Assembly: GCF_017352115.1 (NCBI RefSeq)
Contig: NZ_CP071448.1
Span: 3,570,001 to 3,634,000 of the forward strand
Length of the DNA: 64,000 bases
Origin: Flavobacterium endoglycinae
GTDB lineage: Bacteria > Bacteroidota > Bacteroidia > Flavobacteriales > Flavobacteriaceae
Direction of reading: 5' to 3'
Below are positions 43,091-51,789 of the stretch, one piece after another (position 1 is the stretch's first letter; each line of letters opens with the position of its first letter). The notes beneath the pieces were generated by a model. That model did no database searches. It saw only the letters and a program-made list of their open reading frames with translations, and was not told the DNA's origin. The position numbers and the translations under genes are program-made.

Positions 43091-43969
43091 ATGAAATCAA
43101 TAGATCCGCAAGATTTTAAAGTTACCGATAAAATAAAATTGAAAAAGCTTCCCACTTTGATTAAAGTGGAAGCAGAAGATGATGAGAAAGAAGAAAAACT
43201 CGATAAGGTTAAAGAAAAACTAAGTGATCTGCAGGATATTATGTATGCGCACAATAAATATTCGGTTTTGATTTGCCTTCAAGGAATGGACACTTCTGGA
43301 AAGGACAGTTTGGTTCGTGAAGTTTTTAAAGAATTTAATCCGCGCGGAGTAGTGGTTCACAGTTTTAAAACGCCTAATTCGACTGAGTTGGAACATGATT
43401 ATTTATGGCGTCATTATATTGCACTTCCAGAAAAAGGAAAATTTGCCATTTTTAATCGAACACATTATGAAAATGTTCTGGTAACACGTGTTCATCCTGA
43501 ATTTATTCTGGCCGAAAATTTACCCGGAATTAACTCAGTTGATGATATTACACCAAAATTCTGGAAAAACAGAATCGAACAGATCAATAATTTTGAAAAA
43601 CACATTGCAGAAAATGGAACGATCGTTATGAAGTTTTTTCTGCACTTAAGTAAAGACGAACAAAAAAATCGTTTACTGCGTCGATTAGAAGAAGGAAAAC
43701 ACAATTGGAAATTCTCGCCAGGCGATTTAAAAGAACGCGATCATTGGGATGAATACCAGCAATATTATGAAGAAGCTATAAACCAAACTTCTACAGATTA
43801 TGCGCCTTGGTATGTTGTTCCTGCAGATGATAAAGATATGGCACGTTATATTGTGGCTAAAATTATTTGGGAACAAATGAAACAGTACACGGATATTCAG
43901 GTTCCGGAATTAGATCCAGAAATAAAAGACAATTTTGATTTGTATAAAAAGAAGCTGGAGAATAGTTAA
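43091..43969 (+). CDS. Polyphosphate kinase 2 family protein
   Basis: 292 residues. The P-loop is LQGMDTSGKDSLVR (63-76, Lys71), followed by the PPK2 motifs FKTPNSTELEHDYLWRHY and FNRTHYENVLVTRVHP, and the lid segment with KNRLLRRLEEGKHNWKFSPGDLKERDHWDEY. It transfers phosphate between polyphosphate and nucleoside mono- or diphosphates. The N-terminus (1-45) is a basic-acidic coil-like region. Class I, II or III cannot be fixed without alignment. Monocistronic. Confidence 0.93.
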   Translation: MKSIDPQDFKVTDKIKLKKLPTLIKVEAEDDEKEEKLDKVKEKLSDLQDIMYAHNKYSVLICLQGMDTSGKDSLVREVFKEFNPRGVVVHSFKTPNSTELEHDYLWRHYIALPEKGKFAIFNRTHYENVLVTRVHPEFILAENLPGINSVDDITPKFWKNRIEQINNFEKHIAENGTIVMKFFLHLSKDEQKNRLLRRLEEGKHNWKFSPGDLKERDHWDEYQQYYEEAINQTSTDYAPWYVVPADDKDMARYIVAKIIWEQMKQYTDIQVPELDPEIKDNFDLYKKKLENS

Positions 43970-44014
43970 TTAGATAATTAGTCAATTATATATTGTGTCA
44001 ATTTACAATTGGCT
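43967..44014. repeat. AATTAGNN octamer array (family L)
   Basis: AATTAGAT, AATTAGTC, AATTATAT, ATTGTGTC, AATTTACA, ATTGGC: a degenerate tandem of period 8 immediately after the ppk2 stop codon. Confidence 0.5.
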
Positions 44015-44028
44015 TCTCTCTAAAAAAT

Positions 44029-44063
44029 ACTAAACCCGGCAGACTATGAAAACTGCCGGGTTA
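44029..44063 (-). terminator. Terminator after the outer-membrane protein gene
   Basis: AACCCGGCAG and CTGCCGGGTT form a 10 bp GC-rich stem. On the minus strand it is followed by a T-rich tract (TAGTATTTTTTAG). On the plus strand the U-run is weak. Confidence 0.65.
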
Positions 44064-44101
44064 GTTACCAAAAACAAAAAAATAAAATAAACCTTGTATT
44101 T

Positions 44102-44620
44102 TTATAAGTCAAAACCATACGCTAAACGAAGCGCGATTTGATTGGTTTTGAATTTGTTGTAGTCCTCATAACGGACACTAATGTCAATGTATTTGTTGGC
44201 ATAACCAATACTAGGTGACCACAAAAAAGAGGTGTCGTTGTAACCATTTGTTACAGCAAATCCAGCACCTGCTTCACCCATGATATAAAATTGGTCTTCC
44301 CAGATAAAAGCTTTAAAACCAGCTTTTGCAGGAATAAAACCTAAGTCTTTCACATTGTTTCCAGCATCATCTTTACCAATAAATAAATTAGTAAAACCTG
44401 TAGTCAATGTTAATGATGTTCTTTTAGACAAATCATATTGTAAACGAACGTCTCCGCCTAGCGCCCAGTCGTAATCGCCATCTGTAGGCAGACCACCGCT
44501 TAAACCAAAACCTAATCTAAATCCCTGATCGTAATTTGTTGCTGCGCTATCTTGAGCGAAAGTTGTATTTGTGTATAAAAAAGCGAAAGCAGCGAGGCAT
44601 ATAATTTGTAATTTTTTCAT
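44102..44620 (-). CDS. Outer-membrane beta-barrel protein
   Basis: 172 residues from the ATG at 44620, which gives a clean signal peptide MKKLQIICLAAFAFLYTNTTFAQ; a longer frame to 44773 would bury that signal, so I reject it. The mature chain has alternating hydrophobic strands (FRLGFGLSGGL, VRLQYDLSKRTSLTLTTGFT, AGFKAFIWEDQFYIMGEAGAGFA, YIDISVRYEDYNK) and ends in Leu-rich ALRLAYGFDL with a terminal hydrophobic residue, the pattern of small eight-stranded barrels of the OmpW/OmpX size. Function unknown. Confidence 0.82.
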   Translation of the reverse strand: MKKLQIICLAAFAFLYTNTTFAQDSAATNYDQGFRLGFGLSGGLPTDGDYDWALGGDVRLQYDLSKRTSLTLTTGFTNLFIGKDDAGNNVKDLGFIPAKAGFKAFIWEDQFYIMGEAGAGFAVTNGYNDTSFLWSPSIGYANKYIDISVRYEDYNKFKTNQIALRLAYGFDL

Positions 44621-44758
44621 GGCACGTATTTTTTTAATTATTAATAATGTAAAAGTATAATCAAGCCCGTTGGAGCTCGTTATATAATTTTTAAAAATCG
44701 TTACATAATATTGGGGTGTGCTTAATTTTGGCTTAAAATCACGATATATTTTTATTGA

Positions 44759-44791
44759 TTGAACAGAATTCACCGCTTCTGACTATCTTTG
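44759..44791 (+). promoter_or_regulatory. MATE exporter promoter
   Basis: TTG at 44759-44761 and TATCTTTG at 44784-44791 with a 22 bp spacer, both consensus elements. The leader to the GTG start at 44811 is about 13 nt. Confidence 0.65.
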
Positions 44792-44810
44792 CCGACTAAA
44801 TAAAATACAA

Positions 44811-46196
44811 GTGAATTTAAAGCAGTACACCAAAGAGTTTTCGTATAATTTAAAATTGGCATATCCCGTAATTTTAGGGATGGTTGGACATACTTTAATA
44901 GGTATTGTCGACAATATAATGGTAGGGAAATTAGGAAGTACTGAACTGGCTGCAGTTTCATTAGGAAACAGTATGATCTTTATTGCCATGTCACTTGGAA
45001 TTGGTTTTTCTACCGCCATAACCCCAATCGTTGCCGAAGGCGATGCTGAAAAAAACGACTCTAAAATTCGTTCGGCATTTCATCACGGATTGTTTTTGTG
45101 TACCATTTTAGGTTTACTACTTTTTAGTGTTATTATGTGCGCAAAACCTGTAATGGAATTATTAAAACAACCTGAAGATGTCATTAAACTGGCAAAACCA
45201 TATTTAGGATGGGTAGCTTTTTCTTTGATTCCGCTTATTATGTACCAAGGCTATAAACAGTTTGCCGATGGAATGTCTTTGACCAAATATTCGATGTATG
45301 CGATGGTTATGGCAAATGTACTTCACGTTGGTTTAAACTATGTTTTGATTTACGGAATCTGGATTTTTCCAAAAATGGGAATTATTGGCGCCGCACTTGG
45401 AACAGTAATTTCGAGAATATTTCTGGTCATGTTTATGCATATTATGCTTTCAAGACGAAATGACTTAAAACGCTTTTTCAAAAATTTCAGTTTTAACGAA
45501 ATCAAAAAAGCGACTATTAAAAAGATCATCAGTATTGGTTTTCCTTCAGCTATGCAAATGCTTTTTGAAGTCGTTTTATTTACGGCTTCTATCTGGCTTT
45601 GCGGTAACATTGGCAAAACAAGTCAGGCCGCGAATCAAATTGCCCTGAGTCTGGCTTCAATGACTTTTATGTTTGCCATGGGATTAAGCGTCACTTCGAT
45701 GATTAGAGTAAGTAATCAAAGAGGTCTTACGGATTATAAAAAACTGATTGTTGTAGCTCGTTCTATATTTTTATTGGCGATAATTTTAGAAACCGTTTTT
45801 GCTGTTTTCTTTATTGTCTTCCACGATTATTTACCGCATATCTTTTTGAATATGGAAAACACAGGACAGATTTTAGATAATGAAGAAGTAATAAGCATTG
45901 CTTCAAAATTATTATTAATCGCAGCAGTTTTTCAAATCTCAGACGGAATTCAAGTTGTGGTTTTAGGAGCTTTAAGAGGTTTGCAAGATGTAAAAATACC
46001 AATGTATATTACCTTTGTAGCCTATTGGATTATTGGTTTTCCAATTTCTTACTATTTAGGAGAGTATACCGGATTAAAAGCACAAGGAGTTTGGATTGGA
46101 CTTTTGGCGGGATTAACAGCCGCAGCTATTTTTCTGTATCTTCGTTTTCATTACTTAACCAAGAAGTTAATCGCAAATTCATTTTCAGATAATTAA
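44811..46196 (+). CDS. MATE family efflux transporter
   Basis: 461 residues, twelve predicted TM helices in two homologous halves (about 10-220 and 240-455), the MATE layout. The first half has YPVILGMVGHTLIGIVDNIMVGKLGSTELAAVSLGNS, the second SIGFPSAMQMLFEVVLFTAS. It couples Na+ or H+ entry to drug or metabolite export across the inner membrane, as in NorM. The start is a GTG placed 19 bp downstream of a good promoter. Monocistronic. Confidence 0.93.
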   Translation: MNLKQYTKEFSYNLKLAYPVILGMVGHTLIGIVDNIMVGKLGSTELAAVSLGNSMIFIAMSLGIGFSTAITPIVAEGDAEKNDSKIRSAFHHGLFLCTILGLLLFSVIMCAKPVMELLKQPEDVIKLAKPYLGWVAFSLIPLIMYQGYKQFADGMSLTKYSMYAMVMANVLHVGLNYVLIYGIWIFPKMGIIGAALGTVISRIFLVMFMHIMLSRRNDLKRFFKNFSFNEIKKATIKKIISIGFPSAMQMLFEVVLFTASIWLCGNIGKTSQAANQIALSLASMTFMFAMGLSVTSMIRVSNQRGLTDYKKLIVVARSIFLLAIILETVFAVFFIVFHDYLPHIFLNMENTGQILDNEEVISIASKLLLIAAVFQISDGIQVVVLGALRGLQDVKIPMYITFVAYWIIGFPISYYLGEYTGLKAQGVWIGLLAGLTAAAIFLYLRFHYLTKKLIANSFSDN

Positions 46197-46280
46197 ATTT
46201 GAAAAATATATAACAGGTTTTTGAGTATCGAAATATTCACAATCTGTATCAAATAGTAACAAACACTAAAAATAAATATA

Positions 46281-46508
46281 ATGGAATTACCTAAATTTTT
46301 ACTTGGAGACAATACTGATTTTCCAGATGATATTTTTATCATTCACTTAGATTATCCAAGATTTATCATCAATTTAAAAGACGATGAGGTTGAATTTTTG
46401 GAAGAAGCAGAAGATCTTGATGAAGCAGAATTAAATGCTGAAATGGAAGGCCTTATCGAAAAGGCGAATGAGTTTTACGACAGAGAAGTAAACCGTTACG
46501 AAGAGTAA
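46281..46508 (+). CDS. Small acidic conserved protein
   Basis: 75 residues, about a third Asp or Glu, no signal or TM. The first half has an alternating pattern (FIIHLDYPRFIINLKDDEVEFL) and the second a charged helix (EDLDEAELNAEMEGLIEKAN). I recognise it only as a conserved small protein of flavobacteria. It sits 36 bp upstream of the sulfatase gene on the same strand, so the two probably share a transcript. Confidence 0.7.
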   Translation: MELPKFLLGDNTDFPDDIFIIHLDYPRFIINLKDDEVEFLEEAEDLDEAELNAEMEGLIEKANEFYDREVNRYEE

Positions 46509-46544
46509 TTGTTTTCAGGATTTACGTTCTTATATTAATTTCAG

Positions 46545-48485
46545 ATGAAAAATTTACGTTTTTTAAAACCGATTTTTAGTTTTATTGCTATTGGATTATT
46601 GATAACAACTTTGAGTCGTATATTTCTATTTTTTCTTTTTAAAGAAAGAGTAGTTCAGACACCAAATTATTGGTATATATTTCCAATTGGTCTGCGAATG
46701 GATTTGATTTTACTTTGTTATTTATCATTTCTTCCAGCAGTTCTAGTTACATTTCTTCCTAATAAATGGATGAAATTCACCAATAAATTTTTGGTTTTTT
46801 ACAGCTTTTTGTTCCTGTTTCTGATTCTATTTGTAGAATTGGCTTCACCAGACTTTGTAAAACAATACGATACACGTCCCAACAAAATTTTCTTGGATTA
46901 TCTAATCTACCCCAAAGAAGTTGTTGGAATGCTTTTAAAAAGCTATTTAACCTCTATTATTGTAACATTCTTAATATTAGGAATTGTATTGTATTTTGCC
47001 TTTAAAAAAGGAAAACATCTTTTTCATACTGCTACTTCTCAATACAAATTCAGATTAATGATTTTTCCATTAGTCGCATTTTTATTGTTTTTTGGAGCAC
47101 GTTCAAGTTTAGTTTCAAAACGTCCTATCAATGCCAGTAATGCTGTTTTCTCAACAGATCAATTAACGAACTGTTTAGGATTGAATTCATTTTATACAGT
47201 TGCTTTTGCTGCTTATTCTATTAAGAATGAAGGAAACACAAAAATGTACGGTAAAATGAATGAAGCCGAAGCCATAGCGCGCGTTAAAAAATACATGATT
47301 GCCGGGCCAAAAGATTTTACAGATCCCGAAATTCCTTTCTTGCATGTACAGCAGCCAGATTCTGTTGTTAAAAAACCGTACAATCTGGTGATTTTCCTTC
47401 AAGAAAGTTTAGGGGCAGAATACGTGGGTATTTTAGGAGGAAAACCATTAACTCCTGAATTTGATAAATTATCGAAAGAAGGAACTTTGTTTACCAATTT
47501 GTATTGCACAGGAACACGAAGTGTACGAGGAATTGAAGCTGTTGTGACAGGATTTTTACCATCGCCGTCAGAAAGTGTGGTTAAATTAGGAAACTCGCAG
47601 CAAGGATTCTTTACACTTGCTGATGCTTTAAAACACAAAGGTTACGATACCAGTTTTATTTATGGTGGAATGGCCAATTTTGATAATATGGCTTCATTTT
47701 TCAATGGAAATGGTTTTGAAGATATTGTAGATCAAACCGATTTTGAATCTGATGGAAAGAAATATGCGTTTAAAGGAACTTGGGGTTATTCTGATGAAGA
47801 TTTAGTTACCAAAGCCAATGAATATTTCAAATCAAAAGGCAATAAACCGTTTTTCTCTCTGATGTTCTCAACGTCTAATCACGAACCTTTTGAATATCCA
47901 GAAGGACGAATTAAACCGTATGATAAAAAAGCTGCTACTGTTAATAATGCCATGAAATATGCTGATTTTTCAATTGGAAAATTCTTCGAAATGGCGAAGA
48001 AAGAAGCGTATTTCAAAAACACAATTTTCATTGTCATAGCTGACCACAATACAAGAACGTACGGAAAAAATTTAGTACCCATAAATAAATTCCATATTCC
48101 GGCTTTCATTATGGGACCTGGCGTTCCAAAAGGAGCCGTTTACAACAGACTGGCCAGTCAGATCGATATTCCGCCAACTTTATTAGGGTATTTAGGTATT
48201 CCGTTCGAAACTCCAATGGTTGGACGAAATCTGAATAAATTAGATCCAAAAGTACTAGGAAGATCAATTATGCAGTTTAATGATATCAATGCTTTTAGAG
48301 TTGAAAATCAAGTTGTCATCATGCAGCCGAATTTGAAACCACTGCAATTCGAAATCAAAAATGATACGACTTTAATCCCAGTAAAACTAAACGAAGATTT
48401 AGCTAAAGATGCTTTAGCACACGTTATTACGGCAGGCAATTTGTATAAAGAGAATAAATACAAGCTTAGGGATACAAAAAAATAG
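46545..48485 (+). CDS. LTA-synthase-family membrane sulfatase/phosphoglycerol transferase
   Basis: 646 residues. Five TM helices (about 10-30, 48-70, 82-100, 134-152, 171-185) precede a periplasmic alkaline-phosphatase-fold domain (270-640). Metal and nucleophile residues can be placed: Glu287 in FLQES, the Thr pair in YCTGTRSVRGIE (322, 324), Asp-His in IVIADHNTR. In Gram-positive bacteria this fold builds lipoteichoic acid; in Gram-negatives relatives are phosphoethanolamine or phosphoglycerol transferases acting on lipid A or glycans. The latter is more likely here. A terminator follows. Confidence 0.9.
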   Translation: MKNLRFLKPIFSFIAIGLLITTLSRIFLFFLFKERVVQTPNYWYIFPIGLRMDLILLCYLSFLPAVLVTFLPNKWMKFTNKFLVFYSFLFLFLILFVELASPDFVKQYDTRPNKIFLDYLIYPKEVVGMLLKSYLTSIIVTFLILGIVLYFAFKKGKHLFHTATSQYKFRLMIFPLVAFLLFFGARSSLVSKRPINASNAVFSTDQLTNCLGLNSFYTVAFAAYSIKNEGNTKMYGKMNEAEAIARVKKYMIAGPKDFTDPEIPFLHVQQPDSVVKKPYNLVIFLQESLGAEYVGILGGKPLTPEFDKLSKEGTLFTNLYCTGTRSVRGIEAVVTGFLPSPSESVVKLGNSQQGFFTLADALKHKGYDTSFIYGGMANFDNMASFFNGNGFEDIVDQTDFESDGKKYAFKGTWGYSDEDLVTKANEYFKSKGNKPFFSLMFSTSNHEPFEYPEGRIKPYDKKAATVNNAMKYADFSIGKFFEMAKKEAYFKNTIFIVIADHNTRTYGKNLVPINKFHIPAFIMGPGVPKGAVYNRLASQIDIPPTLLGYLGIPFETPMVGRNLNKLDPKVLGRSIMQFNDINAFRVENQVVIMQPNLKPLQFEIKNDTTLIPVKLNEDLAKDALAHVITAGNLYKENKYKLRDTKK

Positions 48486-48499
48486 TTTTTAATTTATTT

Positions 48500-48546
48500 A
48501 AAAAAGCTGTTAGATATGTAATTTCATACTTAACAGCTTTTTTTGT
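48500..48546 (+). terminator. Terminator after the sulfatase gene
   Basis: AAAAAGCTGTTA and TAACAGCTTTTT form a 12 bp stem with an 18-base loop that has its own ATG/CAT pairing; T-run follows. Confidence 0.75.
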
Positions 48547-48660
48547 ATTAAAATTCAAACGAAAAGGGTAACAAAAAAATAGTTTAATTGATATATACTC
48601 AAATCCAAAGGCGTAACCCGAAAAGCCAAAGATAGAGTAGGGACAATTAAATTATTTATT

Positions 48661-49197
48661 ATGAAAAGAATACAACAAAAAAAATCTGGAGTATTAAAAG
48701 TAATGTTAGTTTTAATGTTTGCCGCTTTTTTTATAAGCTGCAGCAACGATTCCAGCGAAAATCAAAATGCTCAATTATCAAACACAGAGCAGCAAAATCA
48801 GCCCAATACTCAAAAATATTTACCTCATTACGAAGGGTTTATTGTACGAGCTTGGGGAGCACATAATATTGACTGCAGCCAGCCAGATGGTTTTTGTAAT
48901 TTTGTTTATTACGACTGGATAATCTATGGATTTGGGAAACCAACCTCTGATGGAACACCAGTACGTGTTGCAAATGAAAAAGGAAATTTTGTTATGGAAA
49001 TTGAAAAAAGCGCTTTAACCCCAGAACATCAAAAAGTATTATTACGAAATGGAGATGTATATGTAATTCCTGAAGGACAAATTATTCAACCGGAATTAGT
49101 TAAATCTTTAAAATTCAGTTCAGACATTTTAGTTCCTGGTAAATATCGTATTCAAGAAAGTGAAGAGACCTATACAATTTCAATCAATGTAAAATAA
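48661..49197 (+). CDS. Lipoprotein of unknown function
   Basis: 178 residues. The signal ends in a lipobox (FAAFFISC, Cys about 27) followed by SNDSS, which together with the Asn/Gln-rich linker (QNAQLSNTEQQNQPNTQ) is the exposed-lipoprotein pattern of flavobacteria. The remainder has alternating beta character (FIVRAWGAHNIDCSQPDGFC, NFVYYDWIIYGFG). Two Cys in that region might form a disulfide. No family recognised. Convergent with meaB, no clear terminator. Confidence 0.72.
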   Translation: MKRIQQKKSGVLKVMLVLMFAAFFISCSNDSSENQNAQLSNTEQQNQPNTQKYLPHYEGFIVRAWGAHNIDCSQPDGFCNFVYYDWIIYGFGKPTSDGTPVRVANEKGNFVMEIEKSALTPEHQKVLLRNGDVYVIPEGQIIQPELVKSLKFSSDILVPGKYRIQESEETYTISINVK

Positions 49198-49225
49198 AAG
49201 AAATATTAAAAAAAGCTGTAAGGAA

Positions 49226-50317
49226 TTAAAAGCTCTTTTTATATTGATTTAATAAAAGCTGAGCGGCTGCAAAAGGTGATATTTCATTATTTTGCACCGC
49301 TTTTTTATTTTGTTCCAATAATGAAATGATTTCTGGCTGATTGTAGAAATTTTGTTTCAATTGTTCATTGATGGTTTCCATCATCCAGAATTGGTTTTGT
49401 TCGTTTCTTTTTTCCTGAAAAAATCCCGTTTCTTTAGTCATTTCAAAATAATCCAAAATACTGTTCCAAACATCCGAAATGCCATCTTTTGTAATCGAGC
49501 TGCAAGTTGTCACTTTCGGCTGCCAGTTTGATTTTTTGGGAGGAAATAAATGAAGTGCACGATTAAATTCAACTTTTGCTTGATTGGCTCTCTTGATATT
49601 ATCACCGTCTGCTTTATTGATTACGATTGCGTCTGCCATTTCCATAATACCACGTTTGATTCCTTGAAGTTCATCGCCGGCGCCGGAAATTTTCAATAAT
49701 AAGAAAAAATCTACCATACTGTGAACAGCAGTTTCACTTTGTCCAACGCCAACCGTTTCTATAATTATGGTGTCAAAACCTGCAGCTTCACATAAAATAA
49801 TCGATTCACGAGTTTTACGCGCAACACCGCCTAAATTTTCCCCCGAAGCACTCGGACGTATAAAAGCATTTTCATCTTTTACCAATTCTTCCATTCGGGT
49901 TTTGTCGCCCAAAATACTGCCATGCGAAATAGAACTGCTGGGATCAACTGCCAAAACAGCAACTTTTTTTTCTAATTGCGTTAAATGTGTTCCAAAGGCT
50001 TCAATAAAAGTACTTTTTCCAACACCGGGAACACCAGTAATTCCAATTCGAAGCGATTTATTAGCATGAGAAATACAACCGTTGATAATTTCGTTTGCTT
50101 TTTCGGCATGTTCCGGATTCGTGCTTTCAATTAACGTAATGGCACGGCTTAAAGAAGTTCGGTTTCCTTCGAGAATTCCTGCAATTAATTCGGTAGCGGT
50201 AGGCTGTTGTCTGCGTTTAAATTTAATTTGATTAATAGCCGAAACGTTGGTGATTTCGGGAGATGAAATTCCAGCTTTTTCAGATAAACTGCCGGCTTGT
50301 TTATTAAAATCAGACAA
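49226..50317 (-). CDS. meaB: Methylmalonyl-CoA mutase-associated GTPase MeaB
   Basis: 363 residues. P-loop GVPGVGKST (95-103), LAVDPSSSISHGSILGDKTRM as switch, the NKAD motif in VINKADGDN, and the acetyl-ligated helix bundle at the C-terminus. It loads adenosylcobalamin on methylmalonyl-CoA mutase and protects it from inactivation. Its clients, mutA and scpA, are at 9-12.6 kb. The start is a TTG: no ATG or GTG gives the family N-terminus, and an in-frame stop lies 3 codons upstream. The promoter below fits this start. Confidence 0.95.
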   Translation of the reverse strand: MSDFNKQAGSLSEKAGISSPEITNVSAINQIKFKRRQQPTATELIAGILEGNRTSLSRAITLIESTNPEHAEKANEIINGCISHANKSLRIGITGVPGVGKSTFIEAFGTHLTQLEKKVAVLAVDPSSSISHGSILGDKTRMEELVKDENAFIRPSASGENLGGVARKTRESIILCEAAGFDTIIIETVGVGQSETAVHSMVDFFLLLKISGAGDELQGIKRGIMEMADAIVINKADGDNIKRANQAKVEFNRALHLFPPKKSNWQPKVTTCSSITKDGISDVWNSILDYFEMTKETGFFQEKRNEQNQFWMMETINEQLKQNFYNQPEIISLLEQNKKAVQNNEISPFAAAQLLLNQYKKSF

Positions 50318-50336
50318 AACGCATTATTTAGAATTG

Positions 50337-50366
50337 TAAAAGTACTGAAAACAAAAACAGTTTCAA
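50337..50366 (-). promoter_or_regulatory. meaB promoter
   Basis: On the minus strand TTG at 50366-50364, a 19 bp spacer, then TACTTTTA at 50344-50337 (one mismatch to TAnnTTTG in the last base). The leader is about 13 nt to the TTG start. Confidence 0.55.
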
Positions 50367-50400
50367 AAGACAAATGTTCCTTTGAAACTGTATAAATTTA

Positions 50401-50600
50401 TTTGCCACGAATTCACGAATTATTGTTGCATTTTTTTATCATTCTAAATGAAATCGAAAGACACGAAATCTCAAAAATCGGTAATTCCGATTATATACAG
50501 TTTCGTGTAATCTGTATCTTCATCATGATTAAATATAATTCGGCTAAAAAATAATTCGTGAATTGCTTCGCCTGTTCGCTATCGCTCGAGTCGTGGCGAA
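50401..50600. repeat. CACGAATT-word inverted repeat with a 26 bp insertion (family H)
   Basis: The left arm at 50401-50423 is GCCACGAATTCACGAATTAT (tandem CACGAATT, period 8). The right arm runs from 50551 to 50600: it reads the same on the minus strand, but the part after CCACGA is separated from the rest by 26 GC-rich bases (50565-50590). The 127 bp between the arms include CGGTAATTCCG and GTTTCGTGTAATCTGT. The whole gap between meaB and the oxidoreductase gene is about 290 bp. Confidence 0.65.
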
Positions 50601-50608
50601 AAAAAAAA

Positions 50609-51250
50609 TTAATACCCAGCCGTAAATCTAACTTGGTGGTGTTTTGGAGTTTCGATTTCATCAGCAATTACAACCGCTAAATCTTCTACAGATAAAATAC
50701 TTCTTTGTTCGTCGTTGAAAACCGGATTTTCTAATCCCAAACGGTATTTCCCAGTTCTGCCTGTTGTAATTCCCTGATGCATTTCGAAAGCCGGGCTAAA
50801 GAATGTCCAATCTAATTCTTTTTCTTCTCTTAAAATATTTAAATAATCTCTTGCAGCAGTTGCGCCAGCATAAAATTCTTTTGGAAAATCTGGAGTGTCA
50901 ACCGCCTGTAAACCTGGAGCAACAAATAAACTTCCTGCACCGCCAATCGTGATGTAACGTTTAACACCCGATTTTTTAACTGCTTCTTGAATTGCTTTAG
51001 AACCTGCTAAAAAGTCATCATAAATATTAGGATTTGTCCATCCCGGATTGTAAGCATTAACAACTGCATCGTGACCTTTTAAAATTTCTGCCAAAGCATC
51101 AACATTAAAAATGTCAGCCGCAATCCACGTAGCATTTGCAGTATCTTTTGGTGTTCTTGCGATAGCCGTAATTTCCTGTTTTCTATCTGCTAATTCGTTT
51201 AAAATAGCTGAGCCTACAAATCCAGTAGCTCCAATAAGTGCGATTTTCAT
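50609..51250 (-). CDS. NAD(P)-binding oxidoreductase, YwnB/NmrA-like
   Basis: 213 residues with an N-terminal GATGFVGSAILNEL nucleotide motif and no Tyr-x-x-x-Lys: the atypical SDR layout of NmrA-type proteins. Segments YITIGGAGSLF and ELDWTFFSPAFEMHQG match the YwnB group. These bind NAD(P) and may act as redox sensors or reductases. It follows the Rrf2 regulator by 57 bp, so the regulator probably controls it, as seen for other Rrf2-oxidoreductase pairs. Confidence 0.87.
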   Translation of the reverse strand: MKIALIGATGFVGSAILNELADRKQEITAIARTPKDTANATWIAADIFNVDALAEILKGHDAVVNAYNPGWTNPNIYDDFLAGSKAIQEAVKKSGVKRYITIGGAGSLFVAPGLQAVDTPDFPKEFYAGATAARDYLNILREEKELDWTFFSPAFEMHQGITTGRTGKYRLGLENPVFNDEQRSILSVEDLAVVIADEIETPKHHQVRFTAGY

Positions 51251-51307
51251 AATATATAAATTTATTTAGTAATAAAAAATGTTACAGTTTAGGTTAAAAA
51301 AATAGTT

Positions 51308-51715
51308 TTAAAATTGATTCGAAAAATCTTCCAATGAAATACCTTCTAGCTGTGCGCCGACTTTCTTGTTCATTTCGCTGTATAAATTTTCTAAATGCTG
51401 ATTGATGTTTTTTCCAACAGGACAATCAGGATTCGGTTGATTTTTAGCAAAACCCAAACCAATGGTTTCAAAAGTCATTTCGAATATTTGTTTTAAAGTC
51501 AGTTCAGCAGCATTAACTGCCAATTTCGTACCGCCATTTTTTCCTTCTTTACTTTCTACAATATGATGTGATTTGAGGTTGGCAATTTCTTTTCGAACCA
51601 AAACAGGATTTAAATTAATACTTCCCGCGATAAACTCCGAAGACAAATAGTCGTTTGGGAATTTATGCAGCAGCGTAAGAATATGAATCGTTATAGCGAA
51701 TTTACCTGAAACCAT
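51308..51715 (-). CDS. Rrf2 family transcriptional regulator
   Basis: 135 residues, winged helix (about 1-75) with SGKFAITIHILTLLHKFPNDY and the wing VESKEGKNGGTKLA. Compared with IscR or NsrR the cysteine cluster is incomplete: only one Cys (PDCPVGKN) is visible, so an Fe-S cluster is unlikely. That fits the YwnA branch of the family, which partners with YwnB, the product of the next gene. It has a good TAAATTTG -7 box. Confidence 0.9.
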   Translation of the reverse strand: MVSGKFAITIHILTLLHKFPNDYLSSEFIAGSINLNPVLVRKEIANLKSHHIVESKEGKNGGTKLAVNAAELTLKQIFEMTFETIGLGFAKNQPNPDCPVGKNINQHLENLYSEMNKKVGAQLEGISLEDFSNQF

Positions 51716-51734
51716 ACTGTAATAAAATATGTTA

Positions 51735-51742
51735 CAAATTTA
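51735..51742 (-). promoter_or_regulatory. rrf2 promoter (-7 element)
   Basis: TAAATTTG on the minus strand, exact -7, 19 bp upstream of the ATG. A TTG lies 15 bp upstream, a little short of the normal spacing. Confidence 0.5.
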
Positions 51743-51789
51743 TATCTTTTTATAACACAAAATACTAATTTAACTATTTTTTTGGAAAT

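Noticed and set aside
44621..44773. 51-residue N-terminal extension of the outer-membrane protein
   Set aside because: Places a textbook signal peptide internally; the ATG at 44620 fits.
48555..48746. Minus-strand frame overlapping the start of the lipoprotein gene
   Set aside because: Runs across a clear lipoprotein signal on the other strand and has no recognisable content.
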